This document shows positions 27,557 through 36,537 of a stretch of DNA of 64,000 nucleotides, in pieces (within the stretch, counting starts at the first letter, position 1; each line of letters starts with the position of its first letter). This DNA comes from Marinobacter piscis. Lineage in GTDB: Bacteria; Pseudomonadota; Gammaproteobacteria; Pseudomonadales; Oleiphilaceae. The notes under the pieces were generated by a model. The model saw only the letters and a list, made by a program, of their open reading frames with translations. It made no database searches and was not told the origin of the DNA. The position numbers and the translations under genes are program-made. The DNA lies in the NCBI RefSeq assembly GCF_007671655.1, contig NZ_VCGX01000003.1, positions 434,001 through 498,000 on the forward strand, given 5' to 3'.

Positions 27557-28290
27557 TGCGGGTTTGGCTTACGCCAGTTATCTGGTTTGCCCTGTTGGGT
27601 GTCCTTGCAGCATTTCTTCCCGCAATGGGGTCTTTATTCTCATGGGTGCAGCCAGGCACAGATGATCTTGTTTACAGCCGGGATAGCTTTTATCTGCTGC
27701 TACAGAGTCATGCCTGGTTGGTACTGGTATCAGCGACAATTGGTACGTTGGTCGCTGTATCCGCAGGCATCTTTGTAACGCGACCCTGGGGGAGAGATTT
27801 TTTACCACTGGTCAGCCAGATTGCATCCATCGGCCAGACCGTGCCGCCAGTGGCTGTACTGGCATTGGCGGTGCCGGCGCTCGGGTTCGGTGAAAAGCCA
27901 ACACTGTTGGCTCTGGCTCTTTATGGGCTGCTGCCTATTTTGCGCAACACCCTGGCCGGAATGGACGGAATCAACCCTGGCGTTCTTGAAGCGGCCAGAG
28001 GTATGGGCATGTCACCGGCCGGGGTGCTGTTTAAAGTGGAGTTCCCGCTGGCCGGTCGCGTGATTCTGGCGGGGATCCGTACGTCGGTCACCATCAATAT
28101 AGCCACAGCAGCCATTGGCTCAACTATTGGAGCCCGCACCCTGGGAGACCCGGTCATTGCCGGTCTGGTGAACGGTAATACAGCCTATGTGTTACAGGGC
28201 GCCATCCTGATCGGTCTGCTGGCACTGGCCACCGACAGCCTGTTTGAGGCTGTAGAGCGCCTCTGGGCCCGCCGCAGTCTGGCTGTATGA
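27553..28290 (+). CDS. yehW: Osmoprotectant ABC transporter permease (YehW type)
   Basis: A 245-residue second permease of the osmoprotectant importer. Six membrane segments are visible, and the EAA loop reads GVLEAARGMGMSPAGVLFKV near residues 145-165. The start overlaps the ATPase stop by 4 bases. A small 7-bp inverted repeat (28306-28326) follows the stop but has no T-run. Together the four genes make a complete betaine/choline-type importer. Confidence 0.87.
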   Translation: MMRVWLTPVIWFALLGVLAAFLPAMGSLFSWVQPGTDDLVYSRDSFYLLLQSHAWLVLVSATIGTLVAVSAGIFVTRPWGRDFLPLVSQIASIGQTVPPVAVLALAVPALGFGEKPTLLALALYGLLPILRNTLAGMDGINPGVLEAARGMGMSPAGVLFKVEFPLAGRVILAGIRTSVTINIATAAIGSTIGARTLGDPVIAGLVNGNTAYVLQGAILIGLLALATDSLFEAVERLWARRSLAV

Positions 28291-28448
28291 AACCTGCCAT
28301 TGATGATCCTTTCCCAGCGAAAGGATAGCTGACCAGCCCCAGGTTTTTACAGATAAGCTAAGAAGAATAATGTATAACCTATTGTATTGACGGGCTTTTG
28401 AATGATTCCTACGATGGTCCTTTGATTATTCATTCCCTAGGAGAGCCC

Positions 28449-28913
28449 GTGAGTACGAACATTCTGGAAGTAGCAGCTCGCAGTGAGTGGCAGTCTGGCC
28501 TGCAAACTCATAACCGCATACGTAACTTTAATCCGGTGGTGATGGACGAGCCAGCAGAGCTGGGTGGGCAGAATCAGGGCCCTAATCCGCTGGAGTATCT
28601 GGTGGCGTCACTGAACGGATGTAAAGGTGTGATGATTCCGCTCATTGCCAACGAACTGAACTTTGAGTTCAGTGACTTGTCGTTCGACACCCGCGGTACC
28701 GTAGATTTAAGGGGGCTGATGGGAGAGCCTGGCATATCCACCCATTTTCAGAGCCTGACATTTCAGGTGGATATTAAAACCAGAGAATCATCCGAGCGCC
28801 TTCAGGCATTGCAGAATGCTGTGGCTGAACGCTGCCCCGTCTATAACCTCCTGCGCGATGCCGGGGTAGTACTACACACCCAGTGGCTTATGAACGGGAA
28901 ACCGGTTAGTTGA
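28449..28913 (+). CDS. OsmC-family peroxide-reducing protein
   Basis: A 154-residue OsmC/Ohr-fold protein. The two redox cysteines are present: Cys58 in SLNGCKGVM and Cys129 in ERCPVYNLL. These reduce organic peroxides in the family. The GTG at 28449 is chosen because AGGAG sits 5 bases upstream; an upstream TTG frame exists without a ribosome site. It lies 158 bp after the osmoprotectant operon and probably has its own promoter. Whether it belongs to the OsmC or YhfA-like subgroup cannot be told here. Confidence 0.85.
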   Translation: MSTNILEVAARSEWQSGLQTHNRIRNFNPVVMDEPAELGGQNQGPNPLEYLVASLNGCKGVMIPLIANELNFEFSDLSFDTRGTVDLRGLMGEPGISTHFQSLTFQVDIKTRESSERLQALQNAVAERCPVYNLLRDAGVVLHTQWLMNGKPVS

Positions 28914-29032
28914 AGCAGTCACAGCAAAATAGCCTGGGAGAGCGTTATAAGCATAAGCCACAGGTTTGAAGGTATATCAGCAGCAGTTGTAGTATCCTCC
29001 AGATGAGTCAGTTCAAAAGGAGGATTAACTAT

Positions 29033-29788
29033 ATGTTTGAATTAAAAGATAAAATTGCTTTAGTTACCGGCGGGGCAAACGGTATAGGTAATGGCATCGT
29101 AAAAACACTGGCCAACGCCGGAGCCAGAGTTATGGTGTGCGATATCGATGAGCAAGCAGGAGAAACAGCGGCCCGGGATGCAGGCGGTGAGTTCTATAAA
29201 ATGGACGTGACCGATAGCGATAATATCAATGATGTTGTTCAGAAAATTATTCAGAAACACAACAGAATTGATGTGCTGGCGGCAAATACCGGTATTTACC
29301 CGGAAGTGTCGATCGCAGACATGACAGAGGCAGACTGGGAAAAGATTCAAAATATTAACCTCAAAGGAATCTTCTTCACAGTAAAACCGGTTTTGGCTGC
29401 CATGAAAAACCAGAATTATGGTCGCATTATTCTGACCTCCTCCATTACCGGTGACATTACCGGATATCCTGGCGGTTCGATTTATGGCGCAACCAAAGCA
29501 GGCATTCTCGGGTTTATGCGCAGCGCTGCACTTGAGGGGGCTCCCCATAACATTACCGTAAACTCAGTTCAGCCAGGGATGATTGCAACAGAGAGCCTGA
29601 AAAAAGAGCTGGGTGTTTTAAGTGAGCAGGGTGCCAAAGCTGTGCCGATGAAAAGGCTGGGTGAACCAGAGGATATCGGCGCAACCGTTTGCTTCTTTGC
29701 CTCAGAAGAAGCGAAGTACATTACTGGCCAGTCGTTGGTAGTGGATGGTGGTCAGATACTGCCCGAAACCCCCGATGTAATCAGCTGA
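29033..29788 (+). CDS. Short-chain dehydrogenase/reductase (FabG-like)
   Basis: A 251-residue classical SDR. The cofactor motif TGGANGIG is at residues 12-19, and the catalytic Ser136/Ser137, Tyr151 and Lys155 (YGATK) are present. The usual NAG motif reads NTG (Asn85-Thr86-Gly87), a small deviation. Asp37 after the second strand suggests NAD preference. AGGAGG lies about 9 bases upstream of the ATG at 29033. The gene looks more AT-rich than its neighbours. Substrate unknown; the annotation FabG would be too specific. Confidence 0.85.
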   Translation: MFELKDKIALVTGGANGIGNGIVKTLANAGARVMVCDIDEQAGETAARDAGGEFYKMDVTDSDNINDVVQKIIQKHNRIDVLAANTGIYPEVSIADMTEADWEKIQNINLKGIFFTVKPVLAAMKNQNYGRIILTSSITGDITGYPGGSIYGATKAGILGFMRSAALEGAPHNITVNSVQPGMIATESLKKELGVLSEQGAKAVPMKRLGEPEDIGATVCFFASEEAKYITGQSLVVDGGQILPETPDVIS

Positions 29789-29806
29789 GTACTCGCTACA
29801 ATAACA

Positions 29807-29841
29807 GGCCGGCATCATGCATCTCTGGCAGATAGCCGGCC
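29807..29841. terminator. Inverted repeat between convergent SDR and BCCT genes
   Basis: GGCCGGC and GCCGGCC form a 7-bp GC-rich stem with a 21-base loop between two convergent genes. No clear T-run, so this is a tentative terminator. Confidence 0.4.
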
Positions 29842-29864
29842 ACGGAAGCTGATAAAGCCGCAGC

Positions 29865-31394
29865 CTAATCCGTACTTTTTTCAGTTGCAGTCGATGGTTT
29901 ATGTAGCCTGGGCGGCTGTACAAAGGGACGTTTCAGTGCAATTAACAGTGCCGGTATAAACGCCAGCAACAATAGGCTGAAGGGCAATCCACTGGCAATG
30001 GCCGCAGATTGCAGTGCCTCCAGTCCCCCTGCGTTCATCAGGAAAGCTGTTACCAGGCCGACGCTGGCCACCCAGAAAAAGCGCTGCCGCCAACTTGGTT
30101 CGTTGCCATTAGACGTCAGTGTGGCGATTACCAGCGCACCCGAGTCCGCCGACGTTACAAAGAACACCAGTACAACCATCACTGCGATCGCTGTGGTCAG
30201 CGTAGCTAGTGGGAGATAATCAAGCAGACGGTAAAGGCTTTCGCTGGGGGCATTGCTGACCAGCTCGGCAAAATTTGCGTTTGCAAACAACTCCAGGTAA
30301 AGCGCATTGCTGCCAAATACGGTCATCCACAAAAAGTTGAACGTGGCCGGCACCAACAGGACACCCAGAAGGTATTGGCGAACGGTTCGGCCCCAGGAAA
30401 CTTTGGCGATGAACATGCCCACAAAGGGTGACCAGGATATCCACCAACTCCAGTAGAATACGGTCCATTTTGACTGCCAGTTGGTGCCTGTGTAGGTTTC
30501 GTTCCAGGTAGATAGCCTGGGTAGATCGTTGATGTAGGCACCCATATGTTCGCCAAGTGCCCGGACCACGAATAATGTTTCTCCGGCAAAAAGTACAAAC
30601 AGTATCAGGCAACCGGCAACCAGCAGGTTCAGTTTACTTAGTATGCGTACGCCATTACCTAACCCACTCAGCACACTGATCATTGCCACAATGCACACGA
30701 CAGTAATGACCGCCAGGTTCAGGTTGGAGCTGGCTTGAATGCCGCTTAGCTGCGCGATTCCCGCACTGGCCTGACTGGCGCCAAGGCCCAATGAAGACGT
30801 GATGCCGAACAACGTACCTACCACAGCCGCAAAGTTGGCAATCCAACCCCATCTGCGTGCCCGCGCTGGCGACATCAATTCCTGTAACGGCGCCTCAAAA
30901 CTCAGTTTATGCCCGGTGTTATAATGGAAAAAACCCAGGGTTAAGCCCACCAGAGCGTAAATGCTCCAAGGGTGCAGGCCCCAGTGCAGAAAAGTCATTT
31001 CCATAGAAATGCGGGCGGCCTGGGCATTGTTACCGCTATATGGGCGAAAAGATGCGTAGTGCTGAAGAGGCTCGGATACGCTGTAAAAAAGCAATCCAAT
31101 ACCCATACCAGCAGCAAACAACATACCGATCCAGTCGAAATTGCTGAACTCAGGCCGGGCATCCGGGCCACCAAGGCGGACCTTAGCCAGTGGGGTAAAC
31201 AGCAGGTAAAGTGCGAACAGCAAAGCCGCGTTCATAATGAAGATAAGCAGCCAGCCGGTGCCATAGGCAACAGTTTGTTGTAATCCGGAAAAAAACGCCG
31301 TGGCGGATTCCCCCTGATAAACCACAAACCCCAGTAAACCCAGTATGAACCCAGTCGATAAGAGGAGTAGCCCTCTGCCTCTGAAAGATGGCAT
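29865..31394 (-). CDS. BCCT-family betaine/choline/carnitine transporter
   Basis: A 509-residue secondary transporter of the BCCT family, with about twelve membrane segments. Family signatures are FSNFDWIGMLFAAGMGIGLLFYSVSEP and MTFLHWGLHPWSIYA, plus the Trp-rich WTVFYWSWWISWSPF segment that forms the betaine aromatic box. It would take up compatible solutes with Na+ or H+. Short N- and C-terminal tails suggest it lacks the long osmosensing extensions of BetP. AGGGAG lies about 9 bases upstream of the ATG. It is convergent with the SDR gene. Confidence 0.92.
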   Translation of the reverse strand: MPSFRGRGLLLLSTGFILGLLGFVVYQGESATAFFSGLQQTVAYGTGWLLIFIMNAALLFALYLLFTPLAKVRLGGPDARPEFSNFDWIGMLFAAGMGIGLLFYSVSEPLQHYASFRPYSGNNAQAARISMEMTFLHWGLHPWSIYALVGLTLGFFHYNTGHKLSFEAPLQELMSPARARRWGWIANFAAVVGTLFGITSSLGLGASQASAGIAQLSGIQASSNLNLAVITVVCIVAMISVLSGLGNGVRILSKLNLLVAGCLILFVLFAGETLFVVRALGEHMGAYINDLPRLSTWNETYTGTNWQSKWTVFYWSWWISWSPFVGMFIAKVSWGRTVRQYLLGVLLVPATFNFLWMTVFGSNALYLELFANANFAELVSNAPSESLYRLLDYLPLATLTTAIAVMVVLVFFVTSADSGALVIATLTSNGNEPSWRQRFFWVASVGLVTAFLMNAGGLEALQSAAIASGLPFSLLLLAFIPALLIALKRPFVQPPRLHKPSTATEKSTD

Positions 31395-31574
31395 TACCTA
31401 ACGCTCCCTGTAGTGGATATAGCACGACAGCTCAGTCTGATGTTGAACCGGTTTCAGTCGCCATTACTGCTTTATTATTAGTATTTTATCCCGCTGGCAT
31501 TGGCGCGAGCATGGGTAAAGGCACTTACGCGTGCGGAGTAAAGTGAAGGAGAGGGAGTTTATTGAATGACTGAG

Positions 31575-31651
31575 TGGTACCCCCGGCAGGACTCGAACCT
31601 GCTACCTTCCCCTTAGGAGGGGGACGCTCTATCCAGATGAGCTACGGAGGC
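31575..31651 (-). tRNA. tRNA-Arg (anticodon CCT)
   Basis: A 77-nt cloverleaf on the minus strand. The acceptor stem pairs GCCTCCG with CGGGGGT, the anticodon stem TCCCC/GGGGA encloses CTCCTAA, so the anticodon is CCT (reads AGG). The T-loop GGTTCGAGTCC is standard and the CCA end is encoded at 31575-31577. A matching promoter lies just upstream (31672-31700). Confidence 0.95.
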
Positions 31652-31671
31652 GTATTTCTGAGAAGGTCGGT

Positions 31672-31700
31672 ATGATAGCGATCTGAAGCTTCAGGCTCAA
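31672..31700 (-). promoter_or_regulatory. Sigma-70 promoter of tRNA-Arg
   Basis: On the minus strand TTGAGC (-35) and TATCAT (-10) are separated by exactly 17 bases. The -10 matches the consensus at 5 of 6 positions. The transcript would start about 14 bases before the tRNA 5' end. The spacer contains a 12-bp palindrome (31683-31694). Confidence 0.65.
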
Positions 31701-31738
31701 GGTATCGTGGTGTTTTTTGCTGGTGTAGGGAGCAGGTT

Positions 31739-32446
31739 TTGTCGGACCTTTTTTCGTTAAGTGTTGTTGTGCCAGTCTGGATGGAGGCCGCGGGCGTTGA
31801 GGACACGCTTGCGGCTTTGCAGCCGTTGCGCCACGCAGGTCACGAGGTGATTGTTGTGGATGCCGGCAGCACAGACGGAACGGCTGAGCTGGCGCGCCCG
31901 CTTGCAGATCATGTAGTTCAGGCAGAGAAGGGCAGGGCCGCTCAGATGAATGCCGGCGCCGCCGTCGCCAGTGGTGGTCTTTTGCTTTTCCTGCATGCCG
32001 ATACCCGCCTTCCTTCAAATGCGTTGGATTGTCTGGGTGCGTTTTTCCAAAGCTCCCGTGCCTGGGGCCGTTTTAATGTGAGCCTGAATGGCAACGGAGC
32101 CCTGTTCCCGGTGATTGCCTGGTTTATGAACCAGCGTTCGCGGTTAACAGGAATCTGTACAGGCGATCAGGCGCTGTTTATACGTCGAGAAGTTTTTGAG
32201 GCGCTGGGCGGATTTGCCAACCAGCCCCTTATGGAGGATATCGAGTTCTCCAGGCGGCTTCGGCGGGTCTCTCGTCCTTACTGCATCCGCTATCCCGTCA
32301 TTACCGACAGCCGTCGTTGGGAGCAGGGTGGTGTCTGGCGCACCATTTTTCTGATGTGGCGTTTGCGCTGGCGATACTGGCGCGGAGAGGCGCCCGAAAT
32401 TCTCGCTCACTCTTACCGCTCGGATGTTCGTAATGCAACAGACTGA
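31739..32446 (+). CDS. TIGR04283-type family 2 glycosyltransferase
   Basis: A 235-residue GT2 enzyme of the kind named rSAM/selenodomain-associated transferase 2. The nucleotide-sugar-binding DAGSTDGTAELA replaces the usual DDGS pattern, and FLHADTRLP is the metal-binding DxD region. Two further signatures are AQMNAGA and GDQALFIRRE. The TTG at 31739 has GGGAG 6 bases upstream. It overlaps the next transferase by 23 bases. Sugar donor and acceptor unknown. Confidence 0.85.
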   Translation: MSDLFSLSVVVPVWMEAAGVEDTLAALQPLRHAGHEVIVVDAGSTDGTAELARPLADHVVQAEKGRAAQMNAGAAVASGGLLLFLHADTRLPSNALDCLGAFFQSSRAWGRFNVSLNGNGALFPVIAWFMNQRSRLTGICTGDQALFIRREVFEALGGFANQPLMEDIEFSRRLRRVSRPYCIRYPVITDSRRWEQGGVWRTIFLMWRLRWRYWRGEAPEILAHSYRSDVRNATD

Positions 32447-33071
32447 TTCTCGCGATGCCGTACTAATGCAGTTTGCCAAATGGCCGGAAGCTGGCCGGGT
32501 AAAAACGCGTCTGGTTCCCGCGCTGGGCGTGTCCGGAGCGCTGGATGCCCATATCACGCTCACGCAGACCGTGCTCAGCAACCTGTGTGATGCCGGCCCG
32601 ACGGTGCAATTCTGGTGGGACAGAGAGCAAGCGTCGGTTCCGGCGGCTGCGAGTGGGCTTGTTCGCGATATTGAGCAGCGAGGTGTGGTGCAAAAAGTAC
32701 AGCGAGGTGACGACCTGGGCCAGCGCATGCTGGATGCATTGGGTACAGGCCTGGAGCACTACTCTCTTGCAATGATTGTGGGTAGTGACTGCCCCTCGGT
32801 CGAGCCGGACTATGTGCACCAGGCCATCGCTATGTTACAGGCACACGATGTGGTTTTGGGGCCCTCGGATGATGGTGGTTATGTGCTGATTGGTGCGCGC
32901 CGGGTGATCCCGCATATGCTCGATGGCATCGAGTGGGGGACAGCAAGCGCTCTGGAACAGACCCGTAACCGGCTACAGGAGCTGGGGCTTTGCGTTGGCC
33001 TGCTCGAGCCCCGATGGGATGTGGACGAACCGGAGGACTGGGCGCGTTTTCAGCGCCAGTCTCCTGTCTGA
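32424..33071 (+). CDS. TIGR04282-type arsenosugar/selenodomain transferase
   Basis: A 215-residue transferase of the rSAM/selenodomain-associated transferase 1 family, nucleotidyl/glycosyl transferase-like. Family-specific parts are FAKWPEAGRVKTRL, GSDCPSVEPDYVHQA and LGPSDDGGYVLIGARR. It overlaps the GT2 gene by 23 bases; the Met at 32433 is an equally possible start. In other bacteria the two genes often stand beside radical SAM arsenosugar genes, none of which is visible here. Confidence 0.87.
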   Translation: MFVMQQTDSRDAVLMQFAKWPEAGRVKTRLVPALGVSGALDAHITLTQTVLSNLCDAGPTVQFWWDREQASVPAAASGLVRDIEQRGVVQKVQRGDDLGQRMLDALGTGLEHYSLAMIVGSDCPSVEPDYVHQAIAMLQAHDVVLGPSDDGGYVLIGARRVIPHMLDGIEWGTASALEQTRNRLQELGLCVGLLEPRWDVDEPEDWARFQRQSPV

Positions 33072-33094
33072 CGTAAGAGGGCTATACCAGCAGG

Positions 33095-35941
33095 TTACTT
33101 TGCCGTTACCGGCGGTTGTTGAAGCAGTCGCTCACGGGCTTTGTCTGCACTCATACCTTCGCCACCCGTGACTGCACGCAGTGCGTGCTCACGGTTCAAT
33201 ACTGCCGAGGAATAGGTAGCCTGAAGATCTTCCAGAGTCGTGGCTTCTACCGCCTTGACGAGTTTTTCGCGGGAGTCGAAGTCCGTCGCGCCCCGATCAA
33301 TTTCCCGCCAGTAACGCCCGGAAATGTCGCCCAGCTGGCGTTCCTGCTCCATGATGTTGCTGATTACTGCCTGCTTTTCACGCTCCAGGCGTTCTTCGCT
33401 CAGGTTGTTGAGGGTGGTTTCAAAGCCGGTTGCGAATTCCCGGATGGCCTGGTCTATATCGCTTACGCTGGCCGATGGCGACTGCACAACAAAGCCCAGA
33501 GCCGGTGTTTCGAGCATTTCAAACGGTGTGGCGTACACAATATAGCCAAGCTGTCGTGTGGTTCGAATGTTCTGATAAAACGGGCTGCTTATAATCTGTG
33601 CCAGCAAGCGGAAGCGGGCACGTTCTGCAAAACGGGTGTTTTCACCCTGGGCATAAAGTGTATATCCGGTATCCGGGTGGTCTACATTCAGCGATACCTG
33701 CATCTCACCAGCGGGTAGTTTACGTACATGGCTACGCTCAACTGTGACAAAGTCGCTCTGCCCCAGAACAATGGCGTCAATCTGTCGGGCCAGGTTGAGG
33801 GCATAGGCCTGTGTGATGTTGCCATGTGCCAGCAACACTGGGTCCACTTCCGAGAGCAGTGCCTTTGAGAACGATTTGAGCTCTTCCAGGGTTACCTCTT
33901 TTGCGGCTTTGAGTTTGTCTTCAGTACTCCAGGTATCTTCAAGAAGGGCTGTCTGGATGAGCTCTGAAGTCTGTTGGACCGGGCGGTCTTTCGCTTTGTT
34001 TTGCAGGCTGTCTATCATGTTCTGTCTTGCGATATCGAACCTCTGCCGGGTTATATCGGGTGCTGCAACCTGCATGAGGATGCGGTTCATTAACGTATGA
34101 AGCTTATCGTTGTAGCCTCCCACGCGCACTGTGATGCCGCGCAGGTGCGGGTAAATGCGATAATCCAGGCCCGCAAGGCGCGCCGAGTAGGCCCACGCAT
34201 TGAGGTTGTTGTTGATGCTGTCTACAAGCAATTGGGTAAGCACATGGCTGCGAGCAGATACCCGGGCTGCCGGGGTACGCAGGCTTAAAAATACGTTGGC
34301 TCTGGGTGTATTAAAGCGGGTGTCGCGTGCTACCCATACCGCCATGTCATTATCGCTGAGACGTTCTGGCTTATTCATGGTGTCACCCGGCACCATGGCC
34401 AGCTTTTCGGGCACAAACGGGTTGGGTGCAGGCAGGCGGAGTGAGCTGACCAGCGGCTCCGGAGCACTGGTCCGGAGGTTTTCTACGTTCAGCGGCTCAA
34501 TTTGCCAGGGCGTCTCGTACCACTGGGTCAGTGCTGGGTTTTCCAGCTCTGGCTGGGGGGCCAGTAAATAGGCCATCATGTTATCGGGGGTTAAGCGTGA
34601 AAGAATGTCCCGGTACTGCTCCGGCGCGTAACGCTCCATCAGCCAGGGGGCGCTGAGGATGTCATCTGCGGGGTAATCCTGAAGCTGACTGGAAAGGCGC
34701 ATAACCTCGTGCATGGGCTCGCTCTGCTCCCGGAAGCGAAAATCAATCCGGGCCAGCTGCTGCATTTCTTCAAAACGGTCCCGGCTGATGCCCTGTTCAG
34801 AAATAATGTCGATGTAGTTGAAAATCAGCGGCAGAATTTCTTCGTGTCTGGCCAGTCCTTCGGGGGTGAGGGCGATGGTGATATCCAGTGTCGCGTTTTC
34901 ACCCGTATCCATACCAATGCCTGCGGACAGGCTATCCGCCAGGCCATTTTTCTTGAGTACATTAAACAGGCTGCCTGGCCCTTCATGGCCGAGCAGGTTT
35001 GCAACGTAGCTGGCGGGTTTGGTGCGGTAGTTCGCATGCTGCGATGGTATCGGGAACGACAGAGTCAGCCGGCGCACATCCTTGAGTGCTTCTGCCGTCA
35101 CTTTGGCTGGAAGGTCACTGGTGTTTAGCAAAGGGGCGGAGTGTTCCCGAGGTTCCAGGTTACGGTTGTCGATGGCGTCAAAACGTGATCGCACCATGGA
35201 TTCAAGTGTGTCCAGCGACTGCGGACCATACACCGCCAGAGTCATCAGGTTGGCGGAGTAGCGGTTTTCCCAGAATTTGATCAGGTCTGGCCGGAGAGGG
35301 TTGCTGTCCGTGTTTTCCAGTGTCGTCAGGTTGCCCACAGCGAATTGATGAAAGGCGTGCTCTGGATTGCTGGCGGCTTTTTTAACGGAATAAAAGCGGC
35401 GCCCGTCTTCTTTCTGCTTGGCACTGAACTCGGAGTGAACGGCGTTACGCTCGCGGTCCACCAGTTCGGCGGTAAATAACGGGGCGGCAAACTGTTGGGC
35501 AAAACGATCCAGAGCGGGCTCCAGGTAACCCGCCTGAATATCAAAGAAGTAATTGGTGTTGCGAAAGGCGGTAAACGCGTTGTGGCTGCCTCCGTGGCTT
35601 TTAATGAACTGCTGATACTCCCCGGATTCCGGGTACTTTTCAGTGCCAAGAAACAACATGTGCTCCAGAAAGTGGGCAAGGCCTTCCCGCTCCTGCGGAT
35701 CATCACCGCTGCCAACGGCAACGTTCATCGACGCTGCCGCTTTTTCTGCCTGTTTATCGGATACCAGCATGGCACGCAAACCATTATCCAGCTCGATGAA
35801 ACGGTATTCGTTGTTATCGTTCGGGCTCTTGTCTGGTGTTTGAGAGGCTGTAGAGAGCGAACTGAATAAAAGGAAAAACAGTGCAAGCGTGGTTGCTGCC
35901 AGCATCTGTACAGGAGTATTCATAGGAGAACTGGTGTGCAT
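33095..35941 (-). CDS. M16-family zinc metalloprotease (pitrilysin/insulinase type)
   Basis: A 948-residue exported inverzincin protease. The zinc motif HFLEH is at residues 90-94 with the catalytic Glu93, and the distant zinc ligand Glu171 follows at the classic 76-residue spacing. A hydrophobic N-terminal stretch (residues 13-33) is a signal peptide, so the enzyme is periplasmic. The length and the two-half M16 layout match protease III/pitrilysin rather than the split PqqL/mitochondrial type. AGAGG lies 4 bases upstream of the ATG. It degrades small proteins and peptides in the periplasm. Confidence 0.92.
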   Translation of the reverse strand: MHTSSPMNTPVQMLAATTLALFFLLFSSLSTASQTPDKSPNDNNEYRFIELDNGLRAMLVSDKQAEKAAASMNVAVGSGDDPQEREGLAHFLEHMLFLGTEKYPESGEYQQFIKSHGGSHNAFTAFRNTNYFFDIQAGYLEPALDRFAQQFAAPLFTAELVDRERNAVHSEFSAKQKEDGRRFYSVKKAASNPEHAFHQFAVGNLTTLENTDSNPLRPDLIKFWENRYSANLMTLAVYGPQSLDTLESMVRSRFDAIDNRNLEPREHSAPLLNTSDLPAKVTAEALKDVRRLTLSFPIPSQHANYRTKPASYVANLLGHEGPGSLFNVLKKNGLADSLSAGIGMDTGENATLDITIALTPEGLARHEEILPLIFNYIDIISEQGISRDRFEEMQQLARIDFRFREQSEPMHEVMRLSSQLQDYPADDILSAPWLMERYAPEQYRDILSRLTPDNMMAYLLAPQPELENPALTQWYETPWQIEPLNVENLRTSAPEPLVSSLRLPAPNPFVPEKLAMVPGDTMNKPERLSDNDMAVWVARDTRFNTPRANVFLSLRTPAARVSARSHVLTQLLVDSINNNLNAWAYSARLAGLDYRIYPHLRGITVRVGGYNDKLHTLMNRILMQVAAPDITRQRFDIARQNMIDSLQNKAKDRPVQQTSELIQTALLEDTWSTEDKLKAAKEVTLEELKSFSKALLSEVDPVLLAHGNITQAYALNLARQIDAIVLGQSDFVTVERSHVRKLPAGEMQVSLNVDHPDTGYTLYAQGENTRFAERARFRLLAQIISSPFYQNIRTTRQLGYIVYATPFEMLETPALGFVVQSPSASVSDIDQAIREFATGFETTLNNLSEERLEREKQAVISNIMEQERQLGDISGRYWREIDRGATDFDSREKLVKAVEATTLEDLQATYSSAVLNREHALRAVTGGEGMSADKARERLLQQPPVTAK

Positions 35942-36015
35942 AGGGCCTCTGCTATCCGTTTGGAAATGGTACCGTGTTGCTGTCGGTGACCCGATTTTGA
36001 GTGGCTTGCGGTACG

Positions 36016-36315
36016 TCAGTGCACCGCAGAATTGCGGCTGGCTTGTGGTTGCTGGTCAATAGTTTTGCGAGCCAGTTCTGCAGCTTTCTGGCCATCGAGT
36101 TCGCCGGAGGCAATACGCTCGAGCACGGTTGCCATAATGGCGACTGACTGACGGTAATCCGCAAATTCGGCCTGGAATGCGTTGTCGATGGCTTCATACA
36201 CCGCCTGGATTTTTTGCTCTCTGTCGCCGCTGTCTCTGGCAGTGTCGTTGATAGCTTTCAGACAGGCGCGGGCAATGGCGATATAGCGTTCTGCATTAGG
36301 GTTTTCATTTTGCAT
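36016..36315 (-). CDS. Unknown small helical protein
   Basis: A 99-residue protein that I cannot place in a family. It is mostly alpha-helical, soluble and Ala/Glu-rich, with ERYIAIARACLKAIND and AAELARKTIDQQP. The ATG at 36315 has GGAAG 7 bases upstream; the frame stays open to 36447, but that part looks non-coding. It stands alone between the M16 protease and the divergent acyl-CoA reductase. Confidence 0.65.
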   Translation of the reverse strand: MQNENPNAERYIAIARACLKAINDTARDSGDREQKIQAVYEAIDNAFQAEFADYRQSVAIMATVLERIASGELDGQKAAELARKTIDQQPQASRNSAVH

Positions 36316-36537
36316 GTTCAGCTTCCGGATGTTGAACGGTTTGTGAAAGGAGTAGACGCCGTAAACGGCTGTTAGTTCCGGATTATCGCATTGCTGGCGT
36401 ACTGTTTCATTAAAGAGGCGATACATGAGTATTGCACTTAAGTACAATGAGGGTTAGGGCAGCCTTAAAAAAGAGAATGAACTACAATCATTTTCAAGGA
36501 CAAATAAAAATAGAAGACCAGACAGGATGGATTATCA

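Noticed and set aside
29033..29788. FabG name for the SDR gene
   Set aside because: The general SDR motifs fit, but nothing shows acyl-carrier-protein specificity and there are no neighbouring fatty-acid synthesis genes.
31575..31651. tRNA-Arg as an integration site
   Set aside because: No integrase gene and no repeated tRNA 3' end were seen on either side, so an island here is not supported.
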